A stretch of 64,000 nucleotides of DNA from Microbacterium allomyrinae. GTDB lineage: Bacteria; Actinomycetota; Actinomycetes; Actinomycetales; Microbacteriaceae. The position numbers and the translations under genes are program-made. The DNA lies in NCBI RefSeq assembly GCF_020682705.1, contig NZ_JAGTTN010000004.1, forward strand, positions 124,001 to 188,000, in the 5' to 3' direction. The notes under the pieces are model-generated. The model made no database searches. It was not told where the DNA came from and was given only the letters and a program-made list of their open reading frames with translations. This document shows, piece after piece, positions 45,263 to 54,653 of this stretch; the stretch's first letter is position 1; the number at the start of each line of letters is the position of its first letter.

Positions 45263-46264
45263 TCAGGCGGTCGCCGGCCGGAGCCCGGCGACGAAGTCGA
45301 GCTTGTCGAGCACGATGTCGGCGAGCACGAACGGGTACAGGTCGTCCTTGCCCATCGCGCGGTTGACGAGGTTCAGCGCGGTGGACAGCGGCACCCAGAC
45401 GGCGGTGACGAGGTCGCGGAATCGCGCACGGCCCACGAGATCGGCGGGGGTCACCAGTCCATACGACACCGCGGTCTCGATCGTGTCGCAGATGTGGAGG
45501 TAGTGCGCCCACGTCTCGGCGAAGTCCTCGTAGGGGTGCATCGTGGCGTACGACGAGATGTAGGCGAGGTTCCAGTCGGGGGGCGGCCCTTGGGCGTAGT
45601 ACCGGTCGACGGACGTCTGGTAGTCCGCGGTCTCGTCGCCGAAAAGCTCGCGGCACCGCCGGATCAGGTCCGGATCTTCCGAGCGCTCCACGAGCTGCCA
45701 CTCGTAGTAGTGGCCGACTTCGTGGCGGAAGTGCCCGAGCATCGTGCGATACGGCTCGGCCAGCTGCCGCCGCACACGTTCGCGATGCGAGTCGTCGCCC
45801 TCCGCCAGATCGATCGTCACCACGCCGTCGGCGTGCGCGATCATGACCTGTTGCCGCGTCGACGACAGGAGGTCGAAGGCGAGGCCGTCGACCGCATCGT
45901 CCCCCTTGCCCACGACCGGGAAGCCGAGCGCGTCGAGTTCGGCGATGAGATGACGTTTGGCACGCTCGGCGAGCGGGAACGCCGCCAGGCCCTGGGCGTC
46001 GGAGTCGGCGGGACGCGTGCGGGTGAGGTCGCAGCTGAAGCACTGGCCGCCCTCGAGCTGCGCGAGCCACGTGCACCCCGACAGGCTCAGGTTGCGGCAG
46101 ACGTGCCAGATCCAGCCCTCGGCGTCGACGTAGACGCCGGCGAGGTCGACCGGAACGATCTCGCGCTCAGCACGCGAGTACCCCAGTCCCGTGCCGCACG
46201 AGACGCACACCGAGTTCTCGAAGTAGAGCGGGTTGCCGCAGACGCGGCATCGGTACGCCTTCAC
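45263..46264 (-). CDS. Putative zinc-binding metallopeptidase with N-terminal zinc ribbon
   Basis: A 333-residue protein. It starts with a zinc ribbon, CRVCGNPLYFENSVCVSCG (four Cys), has a further CNLSLSGC/CFSC pair near residues 56-78, and carries the peptidase motif FRHEVGHYYEW (HExxH, near residue 180) with DFAETWAHYLHICD contributing a likely third ligand. It belongs to an uncharacterised zinc-peptidase family that tends to occur beside transglutaminase/ATP-grasp operons. Here it follows 12 bases after the transglutaminase and is the last gene of the group. Confidence 0.83.
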   Translation of the reverse strand: MKAYRCRVCGNPLYFENSVCVSCGTGLGYSRAEREIVPVDLAGVYVDAEGWIWHVCRNLSLSGCTWLAQLEGGQCFSCDLTRTRPADSDAQGLAAFPLAERAKRHLIAELDALGFPVVGKGDDAVDGLAFDLLSSTRQQVMIAHADGVVTIDLAEGDDSHRERVRRQLAEPYRTMLGHFRHEVGHYYEWQLVERSEDPDLIRRCRELFGDETADYQTSVDRYYAQGPPPDWNLAYISSYATMHPYEDFAETWAHYLHICDTIETAVSYGLVTPADLVGRARFRDLVTAVWVPLSTALNLVNRAMGKDDLYPFVLADIVLDKLDFVAGLRPATA

Positions 46265-46276
46265 CGCGCCAGCCTG

Positions 46277-47167
46277 TCACACCTCGGCCGGCTCGAGCGG
46301 CGCGACGTCGACCGAGACCCGCAGCGTCGACTTCTTCGCCTTCGTGTAGATGATGCCCTTCACGGGCGATACGTCGCCGTAATCGCGACCCCACGCGACC
46401 GTCACGTAGCGGTCGTTCGCCCACTGGTCGTTCGTGGGATCGATGGCGAGCCATTCTCCGGACACGGGCATCCAGACCGCGAGCCAGGCATGCGAGGCGT
46501 CCGCGCCTACGACGCGCTCCTTGCCGGGCGGCGGTTTCGTCGCGAGGTAGCCGCTCACGTATCGCGCCGCGATGCCGTGAGCCCGCAGGCACGCGAGGGC
46601 GAGATGCGCGAAGTCCTGGCAGACTCCGGCGCGCTCGCGCATGACGTCCGCCACGGTGCTCGTGACGGTCGTCGCGGTGCTGTCGTAGGTGAAGTCCGCG
46701 TGGATGCGGTGCATGAGATCGGTGACGGCCTCGCCGATCGGCCGACCGGGAGTGAGGGATGCCGCGGCGTACGCGGTCGCGTCGGCGACGTGCGCCGCAC
46801 GAGCCGACTCGAGCGCGAACTCCACCGCACGCCACGCGTCGGGCGCGCCGCTGTCGATGAGCGGCCGGGAGCTCTCCCATGGCTCGGCCAGCGCCGCCGC
46901 GTCGTAGGTCGGCGACTGGACGACGACCTCGCTCGTCGCCTCGATCTCGAGACGGCTGTGCGGCTCGGTGACGTGCAGGAACGTCGACGAGTTGCCGAAG
47001 TAGTCCACGTCGCGGTTCATGTCGCTCAGCGACGGCGTCACGACGACTCCGCTCGAGAGCACCTCCTGCCACGGCAGGGGGCGAGGGATGAGGTGGAACA
47101 GGCCCACGCTGTCTTCCACCGGGCGACTGTAGGTGTAGGTGGTGCGGTGCGTGACGCGGTACCTCAC
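46277..47167 (-). CDS. Transglutaminase-like protein
   Basis: A 296-residue protein with an N-terminal beta domain (RYRVTHRTTYTYSRPVEDSV) and a transglutaminase-fold core. The triad is Cys183 (AGVCQDFAHL), His226 (DASHAWLAV) and Asp243 (AIDPTND). It probably cleaves or transfers an amide bond; homologues are thought to act as proteases or amidases rather than cross-linkers. The GTG overlaps the ATP-grasp stop as GTGA, so the three genes upstream are coupled. Confidence 0.9.
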   Translation of the reverse strand: MRYRVTHRTTYTYSRPVEDSVGLFHLIPRPLPWQEVLSSGVVVTPSLSDMNRDVDYFGNSSTFLHVTEPHSRLEIEATSEVVVQSPTYDAAALAEPWESSRPLIDSGAPDAWRAVEFALESARAAHVADATAYAAASLTPGRPIGEAVTDLMHRIHADFTYDSTATTVTSTVADVMRERAGVCQDFAHLALACLRAHGIAARYVSGYLATKPPPGKERVVGADASHAWLAVWMPVSGEWLAIDPTNDQWANDRYVTVAWGRDYGDVSPVKGIIYTKAKKSTLRVSVDVAPLEPAEV

Positions 47168-49710
47168 GCGATCGCCCCCATCTCCTCGATGAGCGCCAGG
47201 GACGACAGCGGGATCGGCGGCGGACCCGCTTCGAAGTGCTGCTGGTCGATCGCCTCGGCGAGCTGTTCGAGCTGGGCGACCGTCTCGGCGAGGAAGGCCT
47301 CGAGCTCGTGGCGCCGGTCTTCGGTGGTCGCCACGAGCGCGTAGACGTCGGTGTGGGCGACCTCCTGCTCGAGGTGCTCGAGCAGCCGCTCGGGTCGCGT
47401 CGAGCCCGTCGAGAGGGGGGCCGCGGCCAGGTGCCCGCGAAGCGCTGCGAGAGAGAAGGCGAGCGAGCGCGGATTGTCGCGGTCCAGCAGCAGGAGCTCG
47501 AGCGCGTCGGCGGTGCGCACCGACCCCCGGTAGCGCCGGCGATGCGTGACGATGCTCTCGGCCGCGGTCAGCATCGTCTCGAGCACATCGCGGTCGGCGC
47601 GGGAGGCGCGGCGATCGAGTGTCGTGGCGGCCAGCAGCTGGCAGATCTGCAGCGACCTCTCGAGCCAGCGCCCGCCTTCGATCATGTGCCAGCCGGCATC
47701 CCGCATCATGCTCGCCGTCACCCCGTGCAGCGACAGGATCGACGTCAGCATGCGCCCGCCCGACTCGGCGGTGCGATGGGCTCGGGGCGACGAGCGCAGC
47801 GCCTTGCCCGCGCGCTCGACGCCCGAGAACACTCGCCAGGTGTCGCCCGAGAGTTGGTCGCGCACCCCCTCGAGCGCGTCGCGGAGGCGCGCCATGGAGT
47901 GGGCGGCCGAGCCGCGCCGGTCGGCGTCGAGCAGCAGTGAGCGGAACTCGTCGTCGGGATCGGTCCAGCGCGACCCGGCCAGGCGCTGCAGCGCTCCGAG
48001 CATCACGCGGACGCTCTCGGCCGACCCTTCGCGGGGACGGTGGCCCCCGGCCTGGTCGAACTGGGCCTGGGTGGTCAGCAGCAGTCGCAGGAGGTCTTCG
48101 GTGCGCTCGGCGTACCGGCCCGCCCAGAACATGTCTTCGAGGGCGCGCGGCGACAGCGAGGGCACGGTGCGACTGAACGGCATCGGCGCGATCTCGGCCA
48201 GACCCTGGTCGGCGTCGGTGTCGGTGCCCTTGAGCACCCAGACGTCCTTCGTGGTGGGCGGGGCCTCGGGGCCCTCCTGGACGGTCGCGAGCCCTCCGAT
48301 GAGAGGACGGTACGCCGAGCCGTAGCGCAGCGTGAAGGCGCGGAACAGGACGGGCCGCGCATCTGCGTAGCCGCTGCGTCCCCACACCGGCGCCTGCGAG
48401 AGGGGGAGGAGGTCCTGCCCCACGTAGCGATGCGGTGCGGCGGCGATGCGCTCGGCGAGCTCTTCGGGACGCAGCCCCGCGACCGAGGCGCGCGGGCGAT
48501 CGATCGGGCGGACCACGAGGGCGTCGTCCCCCGCGGCGAGGCGCGCGAGCACGGCGGCGCGGTCGTCGGGATCGCCGCACCACCACGTCGGGACGCCGGG
48601 AAGGCGCAGCTGCTCGCCGAGCAGCCGCTCGCAGATCGCGGGCATGAAGGGCAGCAGCGCCGGGTTCTCGAGCACGCCGGCGCCCAGCCCGTTGACGAGC
48701 CGCACGCGACCGCGCCGCACCGCTTCCGCGAGGCCGGCCACTCCCAGGCGCGAGTCCGCGCGGAGTTCGAGCGGATCGCACCATTCCGCGTCGACGCGGC
48801 GCACGATCACATCGATCCGCTCGGTCGGGATCGCGCGCGGCCATCCCGCGGGCTTCGTCCACACCCACCCGTCGCGCACGACGAGGTCGCTGCCCTGCAC
48901 GAGCGGGAAGCCTAGAGCGTTGGCGAGGAACGCCTGGTCGAAGGCCGTCTCGGAGTGCGTGCCCGGAGACAGCACCACGATGCGCGGTTCGGAGAGCTCG
49001 TCGGCGGCCGAGCCGAGCAGGGCCGCGCGCAGAGCCGCGAAGTACGGCTCGACCCGGTGCAGGTCGCCCTCCTGGTAGAGCTCGGGGAGCACCTGCGAGA
49101 TGACGCGGCGGTTCTCCATCGCGAAGCCGAGACCGGACGGCGCCTGCACGCGGTCGGCGAGCACCCGCCATTCGCCGTCGGCGTCGCGGCCGAGGTCGGT
49201 GCCCGACAGCAGCAGCGGCTGGGGGTCGAAGGCGCTCTCGCGCGCTGCCGGGCGTGCGAATCCCGAGTGGCCGAACACGACCGCCGACGGCACGACGCCG
49301 GTCGACAGCAGCGTCTGGGCGCCGTACAGATCGGCGAGGATGGCGTTGAGCAGCTCGGCGCGCTGCGCGAGGCCGACCTCGAGCGGCGCCCACGTGGCCG
49401 CGTCGATGACGAACGGCACGGGATCCAGCTTCCAGGGCTGGGGACCCGCCCCGGGGGTGACGTACGTCACACCGTCATCGGCGAGGAAGCGCGTGATCTC
49501 GCCTTCGACGCGGTGCAGCTCTTCGGGGGTGAGCGCGAGAGCGACGGACGCCATGGCCTTCCACGCGGGGCGGAGACCGCCGTCGGGAGACACGACTTCG
49601 TCGTAGCGGGCGACCGAGGCGAGGGCGAGGGCGCCCTCGAGTCCGGACGGCGCGATCAGCGGCAGTGTCGCCTGGGACACAGCCGTCGCATAATCGCGCA
49701 GCACCGTCAC
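47164..49710 (-). CDS. Circularly permuted ATP-grasp / alpha-E fusion protein
   Basis: An 848-residue protein. About residues 1-500 are a circularly permuted ATP-grasp module (LFRAFTLRYGSAYRPLIGGL near its end, GFAMENRRVISQVLPELY and NGLGAGVLENPALLPFMPAI inside), and about 530-840 are the helical alpha-E domain (MFWAGRYAERTEDLLRLLLT, then SILSLHGVTASMMRDAGWHM). In many bacteria these are separate genes; here they are fused. Predicted to ligate an amino acid or peptide to an amine. The GTG at 49708-49710 overlaps the previous stop. Confidence 0.9.
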   Translation of the reverse strand: MTVLRDYATAVSQATLPLIAPSGLEGALALASVARYDEVVSPDGGLRPAWKAMASVALALTPEELHRVEGEITRFLADDGVTYVTPGAGPQPWKLDPVPFVIDAATWAPLEVGLAQRAELLNAILADLYGAQTLLSTGVVPSAVVFGHSGFARPAARESAFDPQPLLLSGTDLGRDADGEWRVLADRVQAPSGLGFAMENRRVISQVLPELYQEGDLHRVEPYFAALRAALLGSAADELSEPRIVVLSPGTHSETAFDQAFLANALGFPLVQGSDLVVRDGWVWTKPAGWPRAIPTERIDVIVRRVDAEWCDPLELRADSRLGVAGLAEAVRRGRVRLVNGLGAGVLENPALLPFMPAICERLLGEQLRLPGVPTWWCGDPDDRAAVLARLAAGDDALVVRPIDRPRASVAGLRPEELAERIAAAPHRYVGQDLLPLSQAPVWGRSGYADARPVLFRAFTLRYGSAYRPLIGGLATVQEGPEAPPTTKDVWVLKGTDTDADQGLAEIAPMPFSRTVPSLSPRALEDMFWAGRYAERTEDLLRLLLTTQAQFDQAGGHRPREGSAESVRVMLGALQRLAGSRWTDPDDEFRSLLLDADRRGSAAHSMARLRDALEGVRDQLSGDTWRVFSGVERAGKALRSSPRAHRTAESGGRMLTSILSLHGVTASMMRDAGWHMIEGGRWLERSLQICQLLAATTLDRRASRADRDVLETMLTAAESIVTHRRRYRGSVRTADALELLLLDRDNPRSLAFSLAALRGHLAAAPLSTGSTRPERLLEHLEQEVAHTDVYALVATTEDRRHELEAFLAETVAQLEQLAEAIDQQHFEAGPPPIPLSSLALIEEMGAIA

Positions 49711-52700
49711 GCCTCTGGAGCCCTCCGAAGATCCAGCGTACGGGGATAGTCGGGGCTCGCCGCGCGGCGGCCTGCTTCGCGGGCGCCCGCAACGTCGAAT
49801 TCCCCGGCGGTGTGGCCCCGGGGTTCGAAGCGTCCCGAGCGGCGCGCTTCGGCCTCGTTCGCGTTGATCGGCGGGTTGTCGTAGGCCCGTCCCCCGGGGT
49901 GGACGACGTGGTACGTCGCGCCGCCCAGGCTCGTCGCCGACGCGATGTCGACGACCTCGAAGGTGAGCGGTGCGTGGACCTCGATCGACGGATGCAGCGC
50001 CGACCACGGCTGCCACGCACGGTAGCGCACGCCGGCGTAGTACTCACCGGAGTGCCCGGTCGAGGTGAGCGGCACCTCGACCCCGTTGCACGCGACGAGG
50101 TGCTTCGCGGGGTCGATGCCGTGCACCTTGAGCTGGACGCGTTCCACGGAGGAATCGACGTAGCGCGCTGTGCCCCCGGCCGTGGCCTCTTCGCCGAGGA
50201 CGTGCCACGGCTCGATCGCCTGGCGCAGCTCCAGCTCGATCGTCGCTCCTCCGCCGCTCGAGGCGAATCCCGTCCAGCCGCCTTCGTCCGTGGCACGCGC
50301 GGGCGTGGACGGCGTCGCCGCGATCCGCGCCACACCGATCCGCGGGAACCGGAATTCGGTGAACGAGTCGAGCCAGGTCTCTTCGAAGGCGATGCCGTGC
50401 GCACGCAGGTCGGCGACCACTTCGCCGATGTCGCGGACGGCGCCCTGCGGCAGGAGGAAGTCCTCGTGCAGCGCCGTCCCCCAGCGCACCAGCGGAGCGG
50501 TGAGGGGCTTCTCCCAGAACATCGCGACGAGGCTGCGCACGAGCAGCGCCTGCACGAGTGCGAGTTGCGGATGCGGGGGCATCTCGAAACCGCGCAGTTC
50601 CAGCAGACCGAGCCGCCCGCGACTGGAATCGGGGCTGTACAGCTTGTCGATGCAGAACTCGGCGCGATGAGTGTTGCCGGTGAGGTCGGTCAGCAGGTGG
50701 CGAAGGGCGCGATCGACGATCCAGGGGCTCGGGTCATCGGACGTGTCGGCGGTGAGGCGACGGATCTCCTGCAGGGCGATCTCCATCTCGTACACCGCCT
50801 CGGGACGACCCTCGTCGAACCGGGGAGCCTGGCTGGTCGGACCGATGAAGCGCCCGGAGAACAGATAGGAGAGCGACGGATGCCGCTGCCAATAGGTGAT
50901 GAGGCTCGCGAGCAGATCCGGCCGGCGCAGCAGCGGGGAGTCGATGGGCTGCGCGCCCCCCAGTGTGATGTGGTTGCCGCCTCCGGTGCCGGTGTGGGTG
51001 CCGTCGAGATCGAACTTCTCTGTCGACAGCCGCGCCTTGCGCGCCTCGTCGTACAGCGTGAGGGCGAGGTCGCGCTGATCCGCCCACGACGAGGTCGGCT
51101 GCACGTTGACCTCGATGACCCCCGGATCGGGCGTGACGATGAGCTGCAGCAGGCGCGCGTCCGGCGGGGGCCCATAGCCTTCGATCACGAGGCGGGTGGA
51201 GGTGTCGGCCGCGCCGCGTTCGATGACATGGAGGAGGTCGGCGTAGTCGTCGAGCTCTTGCACCGGCGGCAGGAAGACATGGACGTGCCCGTCACGGGCC
51301 TCGAAGGTCAGCGCCGTCGTCACGCCCGTCTCGGGTGCGGTGACCTCGACCGTACGAATGCCGGGCTCGAGCGGCGGCCCGGCTTCGAGGTACGACGGCT
51401 CTCCGGGCCACTCCGGATCGGTCCACGCGATGGAGTCCAGCGGCAGGCGCAGCCCCACGGCGCTGGTGCCGGGCGAGAGCACGAGGCGTCCGCGGCGGAA
51501 CCTCCAGGCGGGGCTCTTCCATGCCTCGCCGGTCGCGAGCGGGAGCACCCAGCCGGTCGCGGTCTTGACATCCCGGTCGAGCGCTGCGACATCATCGGGG
51601 TCGAGGTCATCGCTCGGCGGACGCTCACCCGCGGGCTTTCGGACGTCGGCGGCGAGGGCGGCGAGGGGATCCTCGAACGCAGCGAGCAGCTGGGTTCCCG
51701 GCAGCCCGAGCAGCTCGGTCACGCGCCGGGCGAGAGACTCCGCGTGCGCCGTGGCGCCGGTGTCGCTCGCCTGTGCCCAGGGGTCGGCGAGCAGCGACGG
51801 GTCGTGCCAGAGGGGCTCGCCGTCGACGCGCCACTGCAGCGCGATGTTCCATCGCGGGAGCGGCTCGCCCGGGTACCACTTGCCCTGGCCGCGGTGCACC
51901 ACGCCGCCGCGCGCATAGGTCTCGCGCAGGCGCTCGGCGAGCACGCTCGCCAGCGCGCGCTTCTCGGGTCCGTCGGCGTCCGTGTTCCACTGCGGGCTCG
52001 TGGCGTCGTCGAGCGCGACGAACGTCGGCTCGCCGCCGATCGTGAGCCGCACGTCGCCGCGGCGCAGGCGCTCGTCGACCGCCTCGCCCACGGCATCGAT
52101 GCGCTGCCACTGCGGGTCGGTGTACGGCTTGGTCGTGCGGGGATCCTCGTGCACGCGCCGTACCTCGTTGCGGAATGAGAACGTCACCTCGGCAGGCTCC
52201 GTCGCACCTTCGATGGGGGCGGCACTGGAGGGATGCGGCGTCGCGCTGAGCGGGATGTGCCCCTCGCCCGCGAAGAGGGCGCTGGTCGGGTCGAGTCCGA
52301 CCCATCCGGCGCCGGGGATGAACACCTCCGCCCAGGCGTGCAGGTCGGTGAAGTCCGCCTCGGGTCCGCTGGGGCCGTCGAGGGCCTTCTGGTCGGAGGC
52401 CAGCTGCACGAGGTAGCCCGACACGAACCGGGCGGCGAGCCCGTACTGGCGCAGCAGGCTCACGAGCAGCCACGCGCTGTCTCGGCACGAGCCGATTCCC
52501 GAGGCGAGCGTGTGGTCGGGCGTCTGCACGCCCGGCTCCATCCGCACGCTGTAGGCCACGTCGCCGTTCACGGCGCTGTTGAGGCGAGCGAGGAAGGTGA
52601 CCGTGGGGATGCCGTCGGCCGGGAGTGCGGGGAGGGCATCCCGCCAGACGGCGGCCTGCGCGCTGTCGTCGACGGGGCGCAGGTACGGGGCGAGGTCGGC

Positions 52701-53033
52701 GGCGAGGCTGGGATCGTAGGTGAAGGGGAAGCGCTCGGCGTAGTCCTCGATGAAGAAGTCGAGCGGGTTGATCACCATCATGTCGGCGACGAGTCCGACG
52801 GTGATCTCGAGCCGGCTGACCTTCTCGGGGAAGACCACGCGCGCCAGCCAGTTCCCGAACGGATCCTGCTGCCAGTTCAGGAAGTGGTTCTTCGGACTGA
52901 TGTCGAGCGAGTAGGCCTCGATGGGGGTGCGAGCGTGCGGCGCAGGTCGCAGCCGGATGACGTGAGGCGCGACCGAGACGGGACGCGCGAACTCGTAGCC
53001 GGTGTAATGCTCGAGCGCGACTTTGATCGACAT
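49707..53033 (-). CDS. Transglutaminase-DUF2126 (putative amidoligase) protein
   Basis: A 1108-residue protein. The N-terminal 300 residues are a transglutaminase-like unit with Cys183 (GIGSCRDSAW), His232 (DLHAWAEV) and Asp248 (VGLDPTS). The rest is DUF2126, described as a putative amidoligase, with RLTIGGEPTFVALDDATSPQ, GTGGGNHITLGG and RFDEGRPEAVYEMEIAL. It starts at ATG 53031-53033. It is the first gene of the coupled group and is divergent from the GNAT acetyltransferase gene. Confidence 0.9.
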   Translation of the reverse strand: MSIKVALEHYTGYEFARPVSVAPHVIRLRPAPHARTPIEAYSLDISPKNHFLNWQQDPFGNWLARVVFPEKVSRLEITVGLVADMMVINPLDFFIEDYAERFPFTYDPSLAADLAPYLRPVDDSAQAAVWRDALPALPADGIPTVTFLARLNSAVNGDVAYSVRMEPGVQTPDHTLASGIGSCRDSAWLLVSLLRQYGLAARFVSGYLVQLASDQKALDGPSGPEADFTDLHAWAEVFIPGAGWVGLDPTSALFAGEGHIPLSATPHPSSAAPIEGATEPAEVTFSFRNEVRRVHEDPRTTKPYTDPQWQRIDAVGEAVDERLRRGDVRLTIGGEPTFVALDDATSPQWNTDADGPEKRALASVLAERLRETYARGGVVHRGQGKWYPGEPLPRWNIALQWRVDGEPLWHDPSLLADPWAQASDTGATAHAESLARRVTELLGLPGTQLLAAFEDPLAALAADVRKPAGERPPSDDLDPDDVAALDRDVKTATGWVLPLATGEAWKSPAWRFRRGRLVLSPGTSAVGLRLPLDSIAWTDPEWPGEPSYLEAGPPLEPGIRTVEVTAPETGVTTALTFEARDGHVHVFLPPVQELDDYADLLHVIERGAADTSTRLVIEGYGPPPDARLLQLIVTPDPGVIEVNVQPTSSWADQRDLALTLYDEARKARLSTEKFDLDGTHTGTGGGNHITLGGAQPIDSPLLRRPDLLASLITYWQRHPSLSYLFSGRFIGPTSQAPRFDEGRPEAVYEMEIALQEIRRLTADTSDDPSPWIVDRALRHLLTDLTGNTHRAEFCIDKLYSPDSSRGRLGLLELRGFEMPPHPQLALVQALLVRSLVAMFWEKPLTAPLVRWGTALHEDFLLPQGAVRDIGEVVADLRAHGIAFEETWLDSFTEFRFPRIGVARIAATPSTPARATDEGGWTGFASSGGGATIELELRQAIEPWHVLGEEATAGGTARYVDSSVERVQLKVHGIDPAKHLVACNGVEVPLTSTGHSGEYYAGVRYRAWQPWSALHPSIEVHAPLTFEVVDIASATSLGGATYHVVHPGGRAYDNPPINANEAEARRSGRFEPRGHTAGEFDVAGAREAGRRAASPDYPRTLDLRRAPEA

Positions 53034-53105
53034 GACCACAGCCTGGTGCACGCGCGTTGCGGATGCGTTACGGGAACCTCCGCGGCGCGCAATAGGCTGA
53101 GATCC

Positions 53106-53609
53106 GTGAGCACGTTCACGGTCCGCCCCGCACGCACGCGCGACGTGCGCGGCATCCAGGAAATGCTGGAGCCCTTCGTGCAGCGGCGCATCCTTCTCGG
53201 AAAGGACCTGGTCGTCCTCTACGAGGCGACGCAGCAGTTCCTCGTCGCCGAAGACTCCGAGGGCAACCTCGTCGGGTGCGGCGCACTGCACGTCATGTGG
53301 GAGGACCTGGGCGAGATCCGCACGCTCATCGTCGTAGACGAGTGGCTGCATCACGGTGTGGGCCGCGGGATCGTCGAGGGGCTCGAAACGAACGCCCGCA
53401 CGCTCGGGCTGTCGCGGCTGTTCTGCCTCACGTTCGAGGTGGACTTCTTCTCCCGGCGCGGGTTCTCGCCGATCGGCGAGCAGGTCGTCGATCCCGACGT
53501 CTATTCGCAGCTGGTCCGCTCACCCGACGAAGGCGTCGCAGAGTTCCTGGACCTCGCGCACGTGAAGCCGAACACCCTCGGCAACACGCGCATGATCAAG
53601 AGCCTCTGA
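53106..53609 (+). CDS. GNAT amino-acid N-acetyltransferase (short ArgA type)
   Basis: A 167-residue GNAT protein from GTG 53106. VRPARTRDVRGIQEMLEPFV, GALHVMWEDLGEIRTLIVVD, HHGVGRGIVEGLE for acetyl-CoA binding, and LTFEVDFFSRRGF match the stand-alone N-acetylglutamate synthases of actinobacteria, which start arginine synthesis. No other arginine gene is nearby, so the exact substrate is by similarity. An alternative role with the divergent amidoligase group is possible. Confidence 0.8.
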   Translation: MSTFTVRPARTRDVRGIQEMLEPFVQRRILLGKDLVVLYEATQQFLVAEDSEGNLVGCGALHVMWEDLGEIRTLIVVDEWLHHGVGRGIVEGLETNARTLGLSRLFCLTFEVDFFSRRGFSPIGEQVVDPDVYSQLVRSPDEGVAEFLDLAHVKPNTLGNTRMIKSL

Positions 53610-53700
53610 CCCTTCAGGCCTCTGATGGGCCGCACCGGCGGGACGCGGCATCCGGGCGTGCCGAACCGGTAACCCGCACACCTCGGCTTACCCTGGCACC

Positions 53701-54408
53701 ATGACCGGCACAACTCCGCGACGCCGCCACTCGCCGGCGGTGTACCGGCGTCGTCGTATCGTGCTGCTGCTCGGGATCCTCGTGCTCGCCGGAGTCGTCT
53801 GGCTGCTGATCTCACAGCCCTGGTCCGGCGCCGCCTCCGAGGGGTCCGACGAGCCGGCGGGCCCCGTGGGCCAGAGCACCGCGACCGCGCTGCCGGTTCC
53901 GACGTCGCCGTCCGAGCCCGACCCGTCGCAGACCGGAGCGGTCGAGGGTGCCGTCGTCGAGGGCAGCGACCCCTCGCCATCGTCATCGGCCGGCCCGACC
54001 GCGCTGCCGTGCGTCGCGAGCGAGATCTCGGTCGAAGCCGTCACCGACCAGACGACCTATCAGGCCGACCAGAACCCCCAGTTCTCGATCCGGCTCACCA
54101 ACAACGGCGCCGACTGCACGCTCAACGTCGGCACCACCGCCCAGTCGTTCACCGTCGTGAGCGGCAGCGACACGTGGTGGCGGTCGACGGACTGCCAGAG
54201 CGAGCCGAGCGACATGGTCGTGCTGATCGGCGCAGGCCAGACGGTTTCGAGCGCGGCACCGCTGTCGTGGGACCGCACTCGCTCCGCCGTCGGGACGTGC
54301 GATGACCAGACTCGTCCACGGGCGCCGGGGGGCGGCGCCTCGTACCACCTGTCGGTCGAGATCGGCGGGATCTCGTCCTCCCAACCGACCCAGTTCCTGC
54401 TGTACTGA
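53701..54408 (+). CDS. Membrane-anchored protein of unknown function
   Basis: A 235-residue protein with a basic N-terminus and one helix (RIVLLLGILVLAGVVWLLIS, about 19-38), then a Ser/Pro/Glu-rich linker (45-100) and an extracytoplasmic beta-rich domain with two cysteine pairs (ALPCVASEISVEAV, then NNGADCTLNVG; TDCQSEPSD and GTCDDQT). The domain resembles immunoglobulin-like folds seen in other actinobacterial envelope proteins. No operon partner. A hairpin with GTCCCCC/GGGGGAC arms (54419-54436) lies 10 bases after the stop. Confidence 0.75.
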   Translation: MTGTTPRRRHSPAVYRRRRIVLLLGILVLAGVVWLLISQPWSGAASEGSDEPAGPVGQSTATALPVPTSPSEPDPSQTGAVEGAVVEGSDPSPSSSAGPTALPCVASEISVEAVTDQTTYQADQNPQFSIRLTNNGADCTLNVGTTAQSFTVVSGSDTWWRSTDCQSEPSDMVVLIGAGQTVSSAAPLSWDRTRSAVGTCDDQTRPRAPGGGASYHLSVEIGGISSSQPTQFLLY

Positions 54409-54418
54409 CGACGATCTT

Positions 54419-54436
54419 GTCCCCCGAAGGGGGGAC
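54419..54436 (+). terminator. Hairpin terminator
   Basis: GTCCCCC (54419-54425) pairs with GGGGGAC (54430-54436) across a 4-base loop, 10 bases beyond the stop. A TTTT follows about 16 bases later. The remaining 220 bases before the next gene show nothing I can name. Confidence 0.55.
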
Positions 54437-54653
54437 AGAACTCCGTTTTGCATCGGCGTATCCTGGGCCTCAGCTCCCGTGGCAGTCGGCTCGGAGTGCT
54501 GTCCCCAGCAGTAGTCTCGGTCCCCAACGAGCAACTTCGTAGTCCCCCGGTGAGCAGGGGTCCTCTCGAGCCGCCCACAGCGGGAAGGCGCGGGAGGACC
54601 GTGCGCGCAGACCCGTGCGGCTCCGTGCGGCCCGGCGGCTTACGCTGGAAGGC

